A DNA stretch of 55,523 bases. Origin: Deltaproteobacteria bacterium SG8_13. Its GTDB lineage: Bacteria; Desulfobacterota; Desulfobacteria; Desulfobacterales; SG8-13. Of this stretch, positions 54,591 through 55,523 are shown piece by piece. Below the pieces are notes generated by a model. It ran no database searches and was not told the DNA's origin. It saw only the letters and a program-made list of their open reading frames with translations. The position numbers and the translations under genes are program-made. The DNA is taken from assembly GCA_001303025.1 (NCBI GenBank), contig LJNK01000025.1, forward strand, positions 1 to 55,523, in the 5' to 3' direction. The stretch's first letter is position 1, and each line of letters starts with the position of its first letter.

Positions 54591-55055
54591 GCTGCATCCG
54601 GGGGTCTGTAAAGGTCACTATTCTCATTTGTGTCGCTGGGGTCGGCTTCGAGCTTCCGGTGGCGGTGATGACCTGCAGCAGCGTCGGATCCATAATTTAG
54701 GGCGTCTGGGACAGATCAGCAGACCGGCGCAACGAAAGTGCAAACTAAGATATAGGGGATGACAATCAGTGTCAATAAGACGGCACCCATAAACAGCCTT
54801 TTTCCTGTCCGGGTGCCGTTGCGGCCGGATGCAGCGCCGGTTTCCGGTTCCAGTGCTCGCTGCGGGGCGCCCGCTGCAAACCTCCGCACGCCGGCGCCAG
54901 GGGTATCTATCGCCCCGGGCGGGCTTGCGCGACCCGATCCGATACCGCAGGCAGCATTTCATATCGCCGCCGCACAGGAGATCTTGCCTTGAAATCTTCT
55001 GGAACCGGTAATATGCTATGGGCGTTTTACACCTGCCGCATGAAAGGGGCAAACG
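54591..55055. other. Region upstream of mnhA
   Basis: This gap of about 465 bases lies between the divergent mnh operon and the M20 gene. It contains one small minus-strand frame (54716-54790, listed separately) and should hold the mnh promoter. No standard terminator or RNA gene is seen. Confidence 0.35.
54716..54790 (-). CDS. Putative 24-residue membrane microprotein upstream of mnhA
   Basis: A short frame, ATG 54790 to TGA 54716, preceded by AAAAAGG at a 6-base spacing. It encodes 24 residues that are almost one membrane helix (GAVLLTLIVIPYILVCTFVA), ending in PVC. It is on the same strand as mnhA and 126 bases upstream. A longer frame without an ATG continues upstream for about 60 codons, so it might instead be the end of a decayed gene. 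Very short hydrophobic frames arise by chance, hence the low score. Confidence 0.3.
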   Translation of the reverse strand: MGAVLLTLIVIPYILVCTFVAPVC

Positions 55056-55139
55056 ATGGAAGAAATCATCCGTCTTACCGGCGACCTGATTCGTTTCAAA
55101 ACCACCCACGCCAACCCCGATGAGATCCATCGCTGTGCC
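55046..55139 (+). repeat. 94-bp direct repeat, copy 1
   Basis: Bases 55046-55139 recur exactly at 55430-55523, with a period of 384. The unit covers the ribosome site and first 28 codons of an M20 peptidase gene. Confidence 0.95.
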
Positions 55140-55523
55140 ACCGCCGCCTGAATCGCAGCAACACCCCTTCGATCATCGTTGCCCCCGAGCATCGCAGCAT
55201 CCCGGTATTGCTGATGAGCCATATCGATGTGGTGGAAGGACCCGACGAGCTTTTCGAACCCCGCTTGGAGGCAGGCAATCTGTATGGCCGCGGCAGTATT
55301 GACGATAAATATGCGGTGGCGCTTTCTCTGGTTTTGTTGAAGGAGCACCTGCTCAGGATCCGACAACAGGGCGGTGACCAGGAGGATCTGCCCTTCGGGA
55401 TCCTGATTACCGGTGACGAGGAGATCGGCGGGGCAAACGATGGAAGAAATCATCCGTCTTACCGGCGACCTGATTCGTTTCAAAACCACCCACGCCAACC
55501 CCGATGAGATCCATCGCTGTGCC
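55056..55523 (+). pseudogene. M20-family peptidase, broken and partial
   Basis: ATG 55056 begins MEEIIRLTGDLIRFKTTHAN, the normal start of an M20 dipeptidase. The frame hits a TGA after 31 codons, where the protein should continue through a helix of roughly 20 residues. In another frame the protein resumes (LNRSNTPSIIVAPEH, then LLMSHIDVVEG with the metal His and Asp, YGRGSIDDKYAVALS, and GDEEIGGAN). So about 60 bases appear deleted at 55139-55140 with loss of frame. After GDEEIGGAN the sequence jumps back to the gene start (copy 2 of the 94-bp repeat). This is either a real tandem rearrangement or a local assembly error at the window end. Confidence 0.75.
55430..55523 (+). repeat. 94-bp direct repeat, copy 2, at window edge
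   Basis: An exact copy of 55046-55139 running to the last base. The join follows the GDEEIGG codons and uses GGGGCAAACGA, which is shared with the start region. The window stops at exactly the base where copy 1 departs from the expected M20 reading. Confidence 0.95.

Overview
The window reads as ordinary chromosome from a GC-rich Gram-negative bacterium, most likely a member of the Desulfobacterota (former Deltaproteobacteria). That placement is inference. It rests on the gene mix: a full Mrp-type antiporter operon, an OmpA/Pal lipoprotein, PilZ proteins, an acetyl-CoA hydrolase/transferase fused to a GNAT domain, and a eukaryote-like fused HisHF. There is no rRNA, CRISPR array, prophage or insertion sequence. 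Two tRNA genes (Val-TAC, Asp-GTC) sit near 11.3-11.5 kb.

Layout. (1) 1-3117, minus: a translationally coupled cluster of a BcsA-like GT2 glycosyltransferase, a DUF362 protein and a UbiA-type prenyltransferase cut by the window edge. (2) 4030-9295, minus: a tripartite tricarboxylate transporter operon (TctC-TctA-TctB) ending in a tartrate/isopropylmalate-type dehydrogenase and preceded by its probable GntR/FadR-type repressor. A shared operator-like sequence lies at both promoters. (3) 9566-11332: a 45-bp copy of the 3' half of tRNA-Asp and the intact tRNA-Asp flank a 1.6-kb segment whose only gene is an orphan AAA+/DUF4143 ATPase. This looks like the remnant of a tRNA-targeting integrated element. 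(4) 11.6-21.8 kb: housekeeping and accessory genes (SDR, metallophosphoesterase, MFS, YgjP-like peptidase, an orphan nucleoside/sugar ABC ATPase, GAF-GGDEF, a PPOX-fold protein, a 53-codon small gene, HisHF, a DinB-like protein). (5) 22.0-33.1 kb: aspartate and ornithine carbamoyltransferases, a DMT exporter, ArfB, Pal, a transpeptidase, PilZ, a zinc-ribbon protein, NUDIX, a glutaredoxin-thioredoxin reductase fusion and a conserved-looking hypothetical.

(6) 34.2-41.8 kb, plus strand, is the most interesting stretch. Seven tightly packed genes encode a cyanophycinase-like S51 protein, an S51-like protein fused to a CysRS C-terminal-like region, a ThuA-Gfo/Idh/MocA fusion, a second Gfo/Idh/MocA oxidoreductase, a CelD/FemAB-like acyltransferase, an MshA-like GT4 glycosyltransferase and a PIG-L/LmbE deacetylase. 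The set recalls the logic of mycothiol or bacillithiol biosynthesis (glycosyltransferase, deacetylase, cysteine-ligase relative, acetyltransferase) but has no recognisable ligase. I propose it as a candidate undescribed glycoconjugate or thiol-type pathway.

(7) 41.8-48.6 kb: the CoA-transferase/GNAT fusion, a small Arg-rich protein, an EmrE-like exporter, a lytic transglycosylase, PilZ, an ankyrin protein and PsiE. (8) 48765-54589, minus: mnhABCDEFG, with gene junctions that overlap or nearly touch. The right end holds a broken M20 peptidase in which a perfect 94-bp direct repeat runs to the last base of the window. This is either a tandem duplication or an assembly artefact.
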